The notes below the pieces were generated by a model. The model saw nothing but the letters and a program-made list of their open reading frames with translations. It had not been told where the DNA came from and did not search any database. From Kribbella rubisoli (lineage in GTDB: Bacteria; Actinomycetota; Actinomycetes; Propionibacteriales; Kribbellaceae): a DNA stretch of 64,000 bases. The stretch lies in assembly GCF_004217145.1 (NCBI RefSeq), contig NZ_SHKR01000015.1, forward strand, positions 1 through 64,000, written 5' to 3'. The position numbers and the translations under genes were made by a program. Shown here piece by piece: positions 1 through 7,677 of the stretch. The first letter of the stretch is position 1. The number at the start of each line of letters is the position of its first letter.

Positions 1-89
1 CGCCAATCCGAAGACGGCAGCCACGGTACGAGCCAGGCATCAGGTGATCGGGATCCAACCACCGCATCCAGCGGCAGCACCACCCTCAC
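1..89 (-). CDS. Possible start of a gene running off the left edge (partial)
   Basis: A GTG at 89-87 overlaps the TGA stop of the histidine kinase gene (GTGA, 89-86), and its frame stays open to base 1. The first residues read MRVVLPLDAVV. NarL-type kinases are usually followed by their response regulator on the same strand, and such regulators often begin MRVVLADD. Here the conserved acidic pair is not seen, so this could be a diverged or altered receiver, or a chance frame. Only about 29 codons are visible, too few to decide. Confidence 0.3.
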   Translation of the reverse strand, partial: MRVVLPLDAVVGSRSPDAWLVPWLPSSDW

Positions 90-1231
90 ACTGAGGGCCA
101 CGGTAGCGAGGCCTCGAGCCGGAACCCGCCACCGGGCACCTGCCCGTGGTCCAGCGTCCCGCCGGCCAGCTGTACGCGCTCGGTCAGTCCGACCAGGCCG
201 GTCCCGCTTCCGGGCGTCACTGTGATCCCGTTCGATGCCGGGTTGGTCAGCTCGATCCGCAAGCCGTCGCCCGGTCGTCCGTCCACCGTGACCGTCACGG
301 GTCGCCCGGCGGCGTGTTTCCGCGCGTTCGTCAGTCCCTCCTGCACGATCCGGTACGCCGTACGTCCTGTTGCCGGGGGCAATGAGGTGGGATCCGTGAC
401 GTGGTCCTCGTACGCGACCGTCGTACCTGCCTCGCGCGACTCGTCCACGAGTGCGCGGACGTCGTCGAAGGTGGGTTGCGGCCGGCCTTCGTAGACGTCC
501 TCGTCGCGGAGGACGTTGATGACCTCGCGCAGCTCGTCGAGCGCCTGGTGTACGCCGGTGCGGATCACACCGGCTGCCTTCGCGAGGCGCTCGGGTGACG
601 AGTCGGGGCGGTACTCGAGCGCGCCGGCGTACGTCGCGAGCAGGGACAGGCGATGCGCGAGTACGTCGTGCATCTCGCGGGCCATCTTGGTGCGTTCGAG
701 GGTGCGCGCTTCGGCGACCCGGCGGCCCTGCTCGGCCTCGGCCCGGTCGGCGCGCTCGCGGAGCGACTCCAGCAACTGGTGGCGCGCTTGCGTACCTTGA
801 CCCCAGCCGAGCAGGGCGGCGTGGACGACGACGTCCAGGATCGCGAACCAGAGGAACGGCAGCCCGTGGATCGGTTGCCAGAGGCCCTGGATCAAGTGGC
901 CGACGGTGCCGGCGAGTGCGACGAGAGCGGCGGTGCGGAACGGGCGCGTGAGGGCGACATTCAGGGTGCCGACGGTGGATGGCGGGGTGGCGGCGGGGGA
1001 GAGGGCGGCCAGGGCGGCCAGTGCGATCGCGCCCGGCACCGGGCGGCGAAACATGATCGGGACCAGCGCGACCGACACGACACCGACCGCGACGTCGAGC
1101 ACCAAGAACTTCCGGTGCTCGGGGTCGGACGCCCGGCCGACGATCGTCATCGCGACGAGCACGCCGATCAATCCGACCGCCACGGCGTTCACCCACCAAG
1201 GCGCTTTCCGCCGGGCACACGACTGTTCCAT
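86..1231 (-). CDS. NarL-family sensor histidine kinase
   Basis: Membrane sensor kinase of the HisKA_3 type, 381 residues. Several hydrophobic segments lie in the first 145 residues (around 12-32, 42-60, 66-82, 100-117 and 124-142), then a coiled stretch and the dimerisation/phosphoacceptor motif MAREMHDVLAH with His188, then a HATPase_c domain (NARKHA N-box, GTGLVGLTERV G-box) at the C-terminus. The start is taken at the ATG at 1231; an upstream frame extension is Gly-rich, non-conserved in look and would run into the divergent gene's leader. The cognate response regulator is not in the window; it may lie beyond the left edge. The ligand is unknown. Confidence 0.88.
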   Translation of the reverse strand: MEQSCARRKAPWWVNAVAVGLIGVLVAMTIVGRASDPEHRKFLVLDVAVGVVSVALVPIMFRRPVPGAIALAALAALSPAATPPSTVGTLNVALTRPFRTAALVALAGTVGHLIQGLWQPIHGLPFLWFAILDVVVHAALLGWGQGTQARHQLLESLRERADRAEAEQGRRVAEARTLERTKMAREMHDVLAHRLSLLATYAGALEYRPDSSPERLAKAAGVIRTGVHQALDELREVINVLRDEDVYEGRPQPTFDDVRALVDESREAGTTVAYEDHVTDPTSLPPATGRTAYRIVQEGLTNARKHAAGRPVTVTVDGRPGDGLRIELTNPASNGITVTPGSGTGLVGLTERVQLAGGTLDHGQVPGGGFRLEASLPWPSV

Positions 1232-1365
1232 GCCGCCGAGACTAAGCGGCCCGCCGCCGTCTCCACCACCGACCAAAGTCGAACCCACCCCGGCCACCCG
1301 ACCGATGCCGCTCCCACCCCGAGTCCCGCAAGGTGTTCCCACCAACCTCGCCGAAGGAGCCCACA

Positions 1366-1809
1366 ATGCCAACTCCCATCAGGATCTCCGACCCCACTCC
1401 GGCCACGGATGCGCGGCGCGTTCCCGGGCGTAGCCGGCTTGTCGTGGTCGCGGTGGCTGCAGCTGCGGCTCTTGCTGATTGGGCAATCCTCGCCCCGCTG
1501 GCCGGCCTCACCCTGACCGCACGTCAGGGCGGCATCCAGCACATCGGCGCCGCGGCCGTCCTGGCAGCCACCATCGTCGTCGCCTTCGCCGGGTGGGGCC
1601 TCCTGGCCATCCTCGAACGCCGCAGCCCGCGAGCCCGTGACGCCTGGACCGTCATCGCGACCATCGTCTGCGTCCTGTCGCTGGGCAGCCCGCTGACCAA
1701 CGGCATAGGCCTCGGCGCCAAGCTCGGCCTGGCCTCACTCCACCTGATCGTCGGCGTGACCGTGATCCTCGGCCTACGCCGTACCGCCCTCTCCGCCGAA
1801 CGGTGCTAG
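1366..1809 (+). CDS. DUF6069-like four-helix membrane protein
   Basis: A 147-residue integral membrane protein with four hydrophobic segments (about residues 23-45, 58-80, 93-108 and 122-140) and short charged loops, as in the DUF6069 family of actinobacterial proteins of unknown function. The ATG at 1366 has a good ribosome-binding site (GAAGGAG at 1353-1359). It is divergent from the histidine kinase, 134 bases apart, so the two may share a control region; genes of this type are often found beside NarL-type systems. Its 3' end overlaps the 3' end of the convergent gntR gene by 36 bases. Confidence 0.75.
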   Translation: MPTPIRISDPTPATDARRVPGRSRLVVVAVAAAAALADWAILAPLAGLTLTARQGGIQHIGAAAVLAATIVVAFAGWGLLAILERRSPRARDAWTVIATIVCVLSLGSPLTNGIGLGAKLGLASLHLIVGVTVILGLRRTALSAERC

Positions 1810-2493
1810 CTGCGCCGCCTGATAGAACCCGCGGATATGCGCGGTCACTAACGAGGCCGCGCGCTCCGGCTCCCCACCGCGCACCGCGGCCAGGATCTCG
1901 CGATGCTCGGCTCGCAACCCTACGGCCACCGCTTCCCAGTCGGGCAGGTTAGGTACGGCGGCCAGCACGTACCCGTGAATCGCCGACCGCAACGAGGTCA
2001 TCACCGCCGCGATCAACACGTTCCCGGCCAACCCCGACAGCGCGACGTGGAACTCCGCATCGAGCAGATGGAACTCCTCCGGCGACAACCCGGTGTCGTC
2101 CATCCGATCCAGCAGCCCCTCCGCCGCTTTCAGCTCATCCGCCTCCAGCTCACGCCCCGCAGCCTCCCGCGCCGACCACGACTCGAGTAGCAGACGCGTC
2201 TGTACGACGTCCCCCATCGGCAGGTGATTCGTTGCCAGATGCAACCGCAGTACGGCGGTCAACGGCGACACCGGCTCCGCCACGATCACCGCACCCGCCT
2301 CCGGCCCGGACCCCGTCGCCGTCCGCACCACTCCCATCGCCTCGAGCACCCGGACCGCCTCGCGCACCGACGGCCGGCTGATCCCGAGCTGCTCGGCCAG
2401 CGTCCGCTCGCCGGGCAGCCGCCCGCCGATCCGCAGCCGCCCCGCGGCCAGATCGGCCTCGACCCGGTGCAGGACCAGCTCGTAGTTCTTCAT
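1774..2493 (-). CDS. GntR/FadR-type transcriptional regulator, likely lactate-responsive (LldR-like)
   Basis: 239 residues. The N-terminal winged helix has the GntR signature (GGRLPGERTLAEQLGISRPSVREAVRVLEAMG, about residues 24-54; only part quoted in order), followed by an all-helical FCD effector domain with conserved Asp and His positions (MGDVVQTRLLLE, LDAEFHVAL, TAHIRGFYQA). FCD domains bind carboxylates, often through a metal. It is divergent from lldD, 74 bases apart, with two copies of a GntR-type palindrome between the starts, so it most likely represses lldD and itself until lactate is present. The ATG at 2493 is preferred; an upstream extension would read through the operators. Confidence 0.85.
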   Translation of the reverse strand: MKNYELVLHRVEADLAAGRLRIGGRLPGERTLAEQLGISRPSVREAVRVLEAMGVVRTATGSGPEAGAVIVAEPVSPLTAVLRLHLATNHLPMGDVVQTRLLLESWSAREAAGRELEADELKAAEGLLDRMDDTGLSPEEFHLLDAEFHVALSGLAGNVLIAAVMTSLRSAIHGYVLAAVPNLPDWEAVAVGLRAEHREILAAVRGGEPERAASLVTAHIRGFYQAAQLAPFGGEGGTA

Positions 2494-2510
2494 ACGGACC
2501 AGCCTACCGG

Positions 2511-2525
2511 TGTGGTCGGACCACA
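2511..2525. promoter_or_regulatory. GntR-type operator, copy 1
   Basis: TGTGGTCGGACCACA is a perfect 7-base inverted repeat around one central base. It fits the TGGTC-N-GACCA pattern known for FadR/LldR-type GntR proteins. It lies just upstream of the -10-like TAGGGT (2529-2534) of lldD. Confidence 0.8.
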
Positions 2526-2528
2526 GGG

Positions 2529-2534
2529 TAGGGT
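2529..2534 (+). promoter_or_regulatory. Likely -10 element of lldD
   Basis: TAGGGT matches the TANNNT actinobacterial -10 pattern and sits exactly between the two operators. No convincing -35 is seen at 16-18 bases. A start point near 2541 would fall inside the second operator. Confidence 0.45.
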
Positions 2535-2548
2535 GTGGTCCGACCACA
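2534..2548. promoter_or_regulatory. GntR-type operator, copy 2
   Basis: TGTGGTCCGACCACA is the same palindrome as at 2511-2525 with the central base changed. Centre-to-centre distance is 23 bases, about two helical turns, which would allow two dimers to bind on one DNA face. Confidence 0.8.
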
Positions 2549-2567
2549 GATTGAGCCGGGAGTTGTG

Positions 2568-3779
2568 ATGACCGATCGCCAGATGCCCAAATGGTCCGAG
2601 CTGAAGCCGCTGCTCCGGCCGAAGCCGATCACGGTGAACGCCACCGAGCGGCGGCTGGACAAGGCGCTGACGATCGCGGACCTGCGCAGGATCGCGAAAC
2701 GCCGTACGCCGCGCTCGGTCTTCGACTACACCGACGGCGCCGCCGAGGCCGAGATCAGCCTGAGCCGCGCCCGCCGGCTGTTCGCGGAGATGGAGTTGCA
2801 GCCGTCGATCCTGCGCAACGTCTCCGAGATCGACCTTGGTACGTCGATCCTCGGCGGCCGCTCCGAGCTGCCGTTCGCGTTCGCACCGACCGGGTTCACC
2901 CGGATGATGAACCACGAGGGCGAGAGCGCGGTCGTGAAGGTCGCCGAGCAGATCGGCATCCCGTACGCGCTGTCCACGATGGGCACCACCTCGATCGAGG
3001 ACGTCGCGGCCGCCGCTCCGAACGCGCGGAAGTGGTTCCAGCTGTACGTCTGGAAGGACCGCGACGCCGGCGAGGACCTCGTGAAGCGCTCGGCCGCCGC
3101 CGGTTACGAGGGGTTGATGCTGACCGTCGACGTACCGGTCGCGGGCGCTCGCCTTCGCGACGTACGCAACGGTTTCACGATCCCGCCGTCGCTCACCGCC
3201 AAGACGGTCCTGGACGCGTCGCTGCACCCGGCCTGGTGGGCGAACTTGCTCACCACCCGACCGTTGACGTTCGCCTCGCTGTCCACCTGGGACGGCACGG
3301 TCGCCGAGCTTCTCGACAAGCTCTTCGACCCGACCATGACGATCGACGACCTCACCTGGCTCCGCTCGATCTGGGACGGCCCGCTGATCGTGAAGGGCAT
3401 CCAGACCGTCGCGGATGCACGTCGCGTGGTCGACGCCGGCGCGGACGCGGTCGTGCTGTCGAACCACGGCGGCCGTCAGCTCGACCGGGCGCCGACACCG
3501 CTGCGCATCCTCCCCGACGTACGCAAGGCGATCGGCAGCGACGCCGAGATCTACCTGGACACCGGCATCATGTCCGGCGCGGACATCGTCGCGGCGATCG
3601 CGCTGGGCGCCGACGCCTGCCTGGTCGGCCGCGCGTACCTGTACGGCCTGATGGCCGGCGGCCAGCGCGGTGTCGCCCGCGCTGCGGAGATCCTGACCAA
3701 GGAGGTACGCCGCACGATGGCGCTACTCGGCGTCTCGAGCGTGGCCGACCTCAACCCGTCCCACGTCCGCCTGCCGTAA
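2568..3779 (+). CDS. lldD: FMN-dependent L-lactate dehydrogenase (quinone)
   Basis: 403 residues, an alpha-hydroxy-acid oxidase TIM barrel that oxidises L-lactate to pyruvate and passes electrons to the membrane quinone pool. Visible motifs: QLY at 158-160, the FMN-contact Lys in IVKG near 276, the active-site SNHGGRQLD at 298-306 with catalytic His300, and the phosphate-binding LDTGIMSGADI followed by LVGRAYLYGLMAGG. The DTGIMSG form, where many relatives have DxGIRxG, resembles the mycobacterial LldD2 subgroup from memory. ATG at 2568 with GGGAG five bases upstream. The divergent gntR and twin operators argue for lactate-controlled expression. The 3' end overlaps the convergent kinase gene by 57 bases. 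Confidence 0.92.
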   Translation: MTDRQMPKWSELKPLLRPKPITVNATERRLDKALTIADLRRIAKRRTPRSVFDYTDGAAEAEISLSRARRLFAEMELQPSILRNVSEIDLGTSILGGRSELPFAFAPTGFTRMMNHEGESAVVKVAEQIGIPYALSTMGTTSIEDVAAAAPNARKWFQLYVWKDRDAGEDLVKRSAAAGYEGLMLTVDVPVAGARLRDVRNGFTIPPSLTAKTVLDASLHPAWWANLLTTRPLTFASLSTWDGTVAELLDKLFDPTMTIDDLTWLRSIWDGPLIVKGIQTVADARRVVDAGADAVVLSNHGGRQLDRAPTPLRILPDVRKAIGSDAEIYLDTGIMSGADIVAAIALGADACLVGRAYLYGLMAGGQRGVARAAEILTKEVRRTMALLGVSSVADLNPSHVRLP

Positions 3780-5189
3780 CACCAGCCGGAACGCCGCCCC
3801 TTCGCCCAACGCCGTCCGCACGACGAGATCCCCGCCGTGCGCCCGCGCGATCGAACGGGCAATCGCGAGCCCGAGACCGGTCCCTGCGCCTGCCGAATGG
3901 TTGCGGGACCGGTCAGCTCGATAGAACCGGTCGAACACCCGCGCGGCCTGCTCCTCGGTCATTCCCGGCCCGTCGTCCGAGATCTCCAGTACGGCCTCTC
4001 CGTCGACCGTCCCGACACCGACGCGCACTGTTGTCCCGGCTGGCGTATGAGCGATCGCGTTCCCCACCAGGTTGCTCACCACCTGCCGAAGCCGATCCTC
4101 GTCACCGAACACCGCGGCCGGCCCAGGCGCATCCTCGCCGTCGACCCCGGTCAGGCTGATGCGCCGCGACGGATCCAACGCCCGTACGTCGTGCCGCGCG
4201 TCGTTCGCCAGAGTGCGCAGATCCATCGGTGCCAGGTCGACCTGCCCCTCCGGCGCCTCGTCCAACTGCGCCAGCAACAACAGCTCCTCGGTCAGCCGCG
4301 TCAGCCGCGTCGCTTCCCGATCGATCCGCTCCATCGCTTCGTCCGCGCCCGATCCGCCCATCCGGTACAGCTCGGTCGATCCCTTGATCCCGACAAGCGG
4401 CGTACGAAGCTCGTGGCTCACGTCCGACAGGAACGCGCGCATCCGAGCCTCGGCGGCGGACCGGTCCGCGAACGCCTGCTCCAGCTGACCGAGCATCGTG
4501 TTCAACGACGTCGCCAGATGGCCGATCTCCGTCTGCGGCGCAGCCAACCCCGGTACGCGTTGCGCGAGATCACCATCGGCGATCGCGGCTGCCGTGTTCT
4601 CGATCCGCCGCAGCGGACGCAGTCCACGCCCGAGTGCCCACCATCCGACCAGCGTGAGTACGACGAGCAGTGCGGTCCCACTGATCAGGCTGCTGGTCCG
4701 CAGTTGGGCGATCGTCGCATCGGCCTCGGTGAGCGGCGCCGCCGCGATGACTGTTCCTTTCCATCCTGTGGCTGGTCGCGCGACGGCACGCCACCGGCCG
4801 GATCCGTCGGCCGAGCGCAGCACGACGGCCTTGGTGTCTGTCGGGATCGACCGCAGCGAGTCGTCCGTGGGGAAGGACGTGGCAGCAACCCGCGACGAGC
4901 GGAGAGTCCCGGCGACCGCGCCGTTCGAGTCGAGATACGCCAGGTACGGCGCACCGATCAGATCCAGCGCCGGGTCGATCAGCTGTGGTCGCGCCGGCTG
5001 GCTCCGATCCGGTCCGTTGGGCGACACCTGCGCGATGATCTCGGTGAACGATCGCAGCTGACTGTCGAGCCGATCGAGCTGGTACCGCTCCAATTGGTGC
5101 GACACGAACGTGCTGATCAGACTCAAGCCGGCGAGCAGCAGCGCCGTCGTGAGCAACAGCAGTCTGGCTCGCAGCGACAGTCGCTTCAC
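3723..5189 (-). CDS. Sensor histidine kinase (EnvZ/TrcS type, HAMP-HisKA-HATPase)
   Basis: 488 residues. One N-terminal membrane helix (about 8-30), an extracellular sensor region (30-160), a second helix (about 170-190) and a HAMP linker follow. Then come HisKA with SDVSHELRTPLVG (His259) and HATPase_c with NLVGNAIAHTP, DDGPGM and GTGLGLAI. The GTG start overlaps the stop of the response regulator by four bases (GTGA), so both proteins are made from one mRNA. The system sits directly behind a two-gene ABC exporter, suggesting that it responds to envelope stress or to an exported or toxic compound. No ligand can be inferred. Confidence 0.92.
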   Translation of the reverse strand: MKRLSLRARLLLLTTALLLAGLSLISTFVSHQLERYQLDRLDSQLRSFTEIIAQVSPNGPDRSQPARPQLIDPALDLIGAPYLAYLDSNGAVAGTLRSSRVAATSFPTDDSLRSIPTDTKAVVLRSADGSGRWRAVARPATGWKGTVIAAAPLTEADATIAQLRTSSLISGTALLVVLTLVGWWALGRGLRPLRRIENTAAAIADGDLAQRVPGLAAPQTEIGHLATSLNTMLGQLEQAFADRSAAEARMRAFLSDVSHELRTPLVGIKGSTELYRMGGSGADEAMERIDREATRLTRLTEELLLLAQLDEAPEGQVDLAPMDLRTLANDARHDVRALDPSRRISLTGVDGEDAPGPAAVFGDEDRLRQVVSNLVGNAIAHTPAGTTVRVGVGTVDGEAVLEISDDGPGMTEEQAARVFDRFYRADRSRNHSAGAGTGLGLAIARSIARAHGGDLVVRTALGEGAAFRLVLRQADVGRVEVGHARDAE

Positions 5190-5872
5190 GGCTTCGGCGC
5201 CCGCATCACATAGCCCACGCCATGCACGGTGTGGATGAGCTTGGGCTCCTCGTCGTCGACCTTGCGGCGCAGGTACGAGATGTAGGTGTCCACGATGCTC
5301 GTGTCTCCGTTGAAGTCGTAGCGCCAGACGCGTTCGAGGATCTGCCCTTTGGAGACAACCCGTCCGGCGTTCTCCATCAGGTAATGCAGCAGGCGGAACT
5401 CGGTGGGGGAGACGCGGAGCGGAGCGCCGGCCCGCGTCAGTTGGTGGCCCTCGGCATCGAGTGTGAGCGGCCCGACCGTCAGTACGTCGCTGTGCTGGCC
5501 TGTCGTCCTTCGCAGGATCGCGCGGATGCGAGCGATCAGCTCCTCCAGGTCGAACGGCTTGGTGACGTAGTCGTCCGCGCCCAGCGACAGTCCCTGGATC
5601 TTGTCGGCCTGCCGGTCGCGGGCGGTCAGGAACAACACGGGCACCGGTCCCGCAGCGGTCGGTTGCTCGCGCAAGCGCCGTACCACTTCGAAACCGTCGA
5701 GGTCCGGCAGCATCACGTCGAGCAGAACCAGGTCCGGCGGCTCTTCGACGGCCGCGGCGACCGCCTCGGTAGCGGTCGCCGCGGAGGTCACCTCGAAGCC
5801 GGCGAAGCGCAGCGTCGCGGACAGCAGTTCGCGCACCGTTGCTTCGTCGTCAACTACGAGTAGCCGGGTCAT
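5186..5872 (-). CDS. OmpR-family response regulator
   Basis: 228 residues: receiver domain (residues 1-120) with acidic pair Asp8/Asp9, phosphoacceptor Asp52 in LLDVMLPD, Thr and Lys switch residues in FLTARD and YVTKPF, then a winged-helix DNA-binding domain (about 130-225; SPTEFRLLHYLMENAGRVVS region, RRKVDD, HTVHGVGYVMR). ATG at 5872 is preferred because the receiver fold begins there; the longer frame adds 11 unlikely residues. Its stop overlaps the kinase start. The upstream ABC permease gene ends 23 bases before it on the same strand, so it is probably co-transcribed with the exporter. Confidence 0.93.
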   Translation of the reverse strand: MTRLLVVDDEATVRELLSATLRFAGFEVTSAATATEAVAAAVEEPPDLVLLDVMLPDLDGFEVVRRLREQPTAAGPVPVLFLTARDRQADKIQGLSLGADDYVTKPFDLEELIARIRAILRRTTGQHSDVLTVGPLTLDAEGHQLTRAGAPLRVSPTEFRLLHYLMENAGRVVSKGQILERVWRYDFNGDTSIVDTYISYLRRKVDDEEPKLIHTVHGVGYVMRAPKP

Positions 5873-5894
5873 GGTCGCCAGAATACGGACGCGC

Positions 5895-6659
5895 TCAGAC
5901 ATCACGTCGTCGGAAGACGACGAAGGCGGCGGTCAGGATCGCGAGGACGCCGAGCCACAGCCCGCCCAGATTGACCCAGGGATGGGGGAAGTTCGCGTCC
6001 GGCACCGTGCCGAAGATCGCGGCAGCACCGAGAGTCGGCCAGAAGTCGAAGATCCCCTGCATCCACGACGGAAAGAGTCCCGACAGGGCTGGAACCAGAA
6101 ACACCACGCCCACCAGCGTCGTGAGCGCGCCCGCGGTGGCTCGCATGATCGTGCCGAGACCGACCGCCAGCAAGCCGATCGCCGAGAGATACAGACCGCC
6201 GCCGACGATCGACGCCAGCACCCGATGATCGCCGAGGTGTGCGTACGGGACGTCCCCCGCGCTCATCACCGCCTGGCCGAGGAAGAACGAGGCGAACATC
6301 AACACCTGGCCGGCCACCGCCGCGACGGCGGTGGCCACGATCGCCTTCGCGGCCAGGAGTTTGTTGCGACGAGGCGTGGCGGCGAGCGTCGTCTGCATCA
6401 GCCCGCTCGCGAACTCCGACGTCACGACCAGGATGCCGAGTACGCCGATGACCAACTGCGCCACGATGAACGTCTTCAGGCTGCGGCCGGTCGGATCCCA
6501 CACAGCTCGATCGGCGTCCGTCCTGCCCCAGTAGTCCTTGTTCGCGCCGAGCGTCGACAGTGTCGTGATACCGAGCCCGAGAACGAACAGGCAGCTCACC
6601 GTGTACCAGGTGGATCGCAGGCTGCGCAGCTTGATCCACTCTGCGTGCACCGACCTCAT
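5895..6659 (-). CDS. ABC transporter permease (ABC-2 type)
   Basis: 254 residues, an integral membrane protein with about six hydrophobic helices and an N-terminal EWIKLRSLRSTWYT segment typical of actinobacterial ABC-2 permeases that partner single ATPases. It ends with a short basic RRRDV tail. The ATG at 6659 overlaps the stop of the ATPase gene by four bases (ATGA, 6656-6659), showing that the pair works as one exporter. Substrate unknown; similar pairs export antibiotics, peptides or lipids. Confidence 0.87.
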   Translation of the reverse strand: MRSVHAEWIKLRSLRSTWYTVSCLFVLGLGITTLSTLGANKDYWGRTDADRAVWDPTGRSLKTFIVAQLVIGVLGILVVTSEFASGLMQTTLAATPRRNKLLAAKAIVATAVAAVAGQVLMFASFFLGQAVMSAGDVPYAHLGDHRVLASIVGGGLYLSAIGLLAVGLGTIMRATAGALTTLVGVVFLVPALSGLFPSWMQGIFDFWPTLGAAAIFGTVPDANFPHPWVNLGGLWLGVLAILTAAFVVFRRRDV

Positions 6660-7570
6660 ACAACCGCCCCCTGGTATTCGACGCTGTCCTTGGTCAGCTC
6701 CATGAACGCGTCCTCCAGCGACGCCCGCTGCGGCGTCAGTTCACTCAGCGGTACGCCGTGGTACGCCGCCAGCTTGCCGATCTCCTCACCTGAAAGACCT
6801 GTGACGACGAGCGACCCCTCGAGACCGTCTCGCACAGTCCCGCCGGCCGCAGTGAGGTGGTACGCGAACGAACCGGGATCGGCGGTTCGTACGAGAACCG
6901 TCCCGTCGCCGTTCGCGTGCATCAAGTCGGCCATCCCCATGTCGGCGATGAGTCGACCGCGTCCGATCACGACCAGGTGGTCCGCGGTCAGCGCCATCTC
7001 ACTCATCAGGTGACTCGACACCAGGACCGCCCGGCCCTCGGCGGCCAGCGAACGCATGAAGTCGCGGATCCAGCGGATGCCTTCGGGATCGAGCCCGTTG
7101 ACGGGTTCGTCGAAGATCAGGATCCGCGGATCGCCGAGTAGCGTCGCCGCGATCCCGAGCCGCTGCCGCATGCCGAGCGAGAACCCGCCGGCCCGCTTGC
7201 CGGCCACGCCTTCGAGGCCGGTCCGGGCGAGCACCTCACCGACGCGGCGCTTCGGGAGACCGTTGCTCACGGCAAGCGCTAACAGATGGTTGTACGCCGT
7301 ACGCGCGCCGTGGACCGCACTCGCGTCGAGCAGCGCGCCGACCTCGGTCAGCGGCACCGGCAGGTCCCGGTACTGCCGGCCGCCGACGGTGACCGAGCCG
7401 CGAGTGGGTGCGGCCAGGCCGATGATCATCTTCATGGTCGTGGACTTGCCCGCGCCGTTCGGCCCGAGGAACCCGGTGACCTGACCGGGCTCGACGGAGA
7501 ATGACAGGTCGTCCACGACGAGGTCGGAGCCGTACCGTTTGGTCAGCCCGCGCACTTCGATCGTTGTCAT
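6656..7570 (-). CDS. ABC transporter ATP-binding protein (drug/lipid export type)
   Basis: 304 residues. Walker A GPNGAGKSTT near residues 38-47, ABC signature FSLGMRQRLG, Walker B ILIFDEPVNGLDPEG, and H-loop SSHLMSEM, then a C-terminal extension ending ASLEDAFMELTKD as in DrrA/CcmA-like ATPases. ATG at 7570 (MTTIEVRGLTKRYG) is chosen over a longer Arg/Pro-rich frame. Translationally coupled to the permease gene. A NarL-type kinase gene lies 107 bases upstream on the same strand. Confidence 0.9.
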   Translation of the reverse strand: MTTIEVRGLTKRYGSDLVVDDLSFSVEPGQVTGFLGPNGAGKSTTMKMIIGLAAPTRGSVTVGGRQYRDLPVPLTEVGALLDASAVHGARTAYNHLLALAVSNGLPKRRVGEVLARTGLEGVAGKRAGGFSLGMRQRLGIAATLLGDPRILIFDEPVNGLDPEGIRWIRDFMRSLAAEGRAVLVSSHLMSEMALTADHLVVIGRGRLIADMGMADLMHANGDGTVLVRTADPGSFAYHLTAAGGTVRDGLEGSLVVTGLSGEEIGKLAAYHGVPLSELTPQRASLEDAFMELTKDSVEYQGAVV

Positions 7571-7677
7571 GGCTCGAAGCCTGACGGGGCGATCTGGGTG
7601 TCCGGTGGGAGTTTCTGGGAGAACTCTGTGAGTCTCAGCGGGGCGGCGTCGTACGGCCGGGCGCATTCACAGGAAAC

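Noticed and set aside
2591..4159. 522-codon frame overlapping lldD
   Set aside because: Arg/Pro-rich shadow frame; lldD has the catalytic motifs and crosses the same region.
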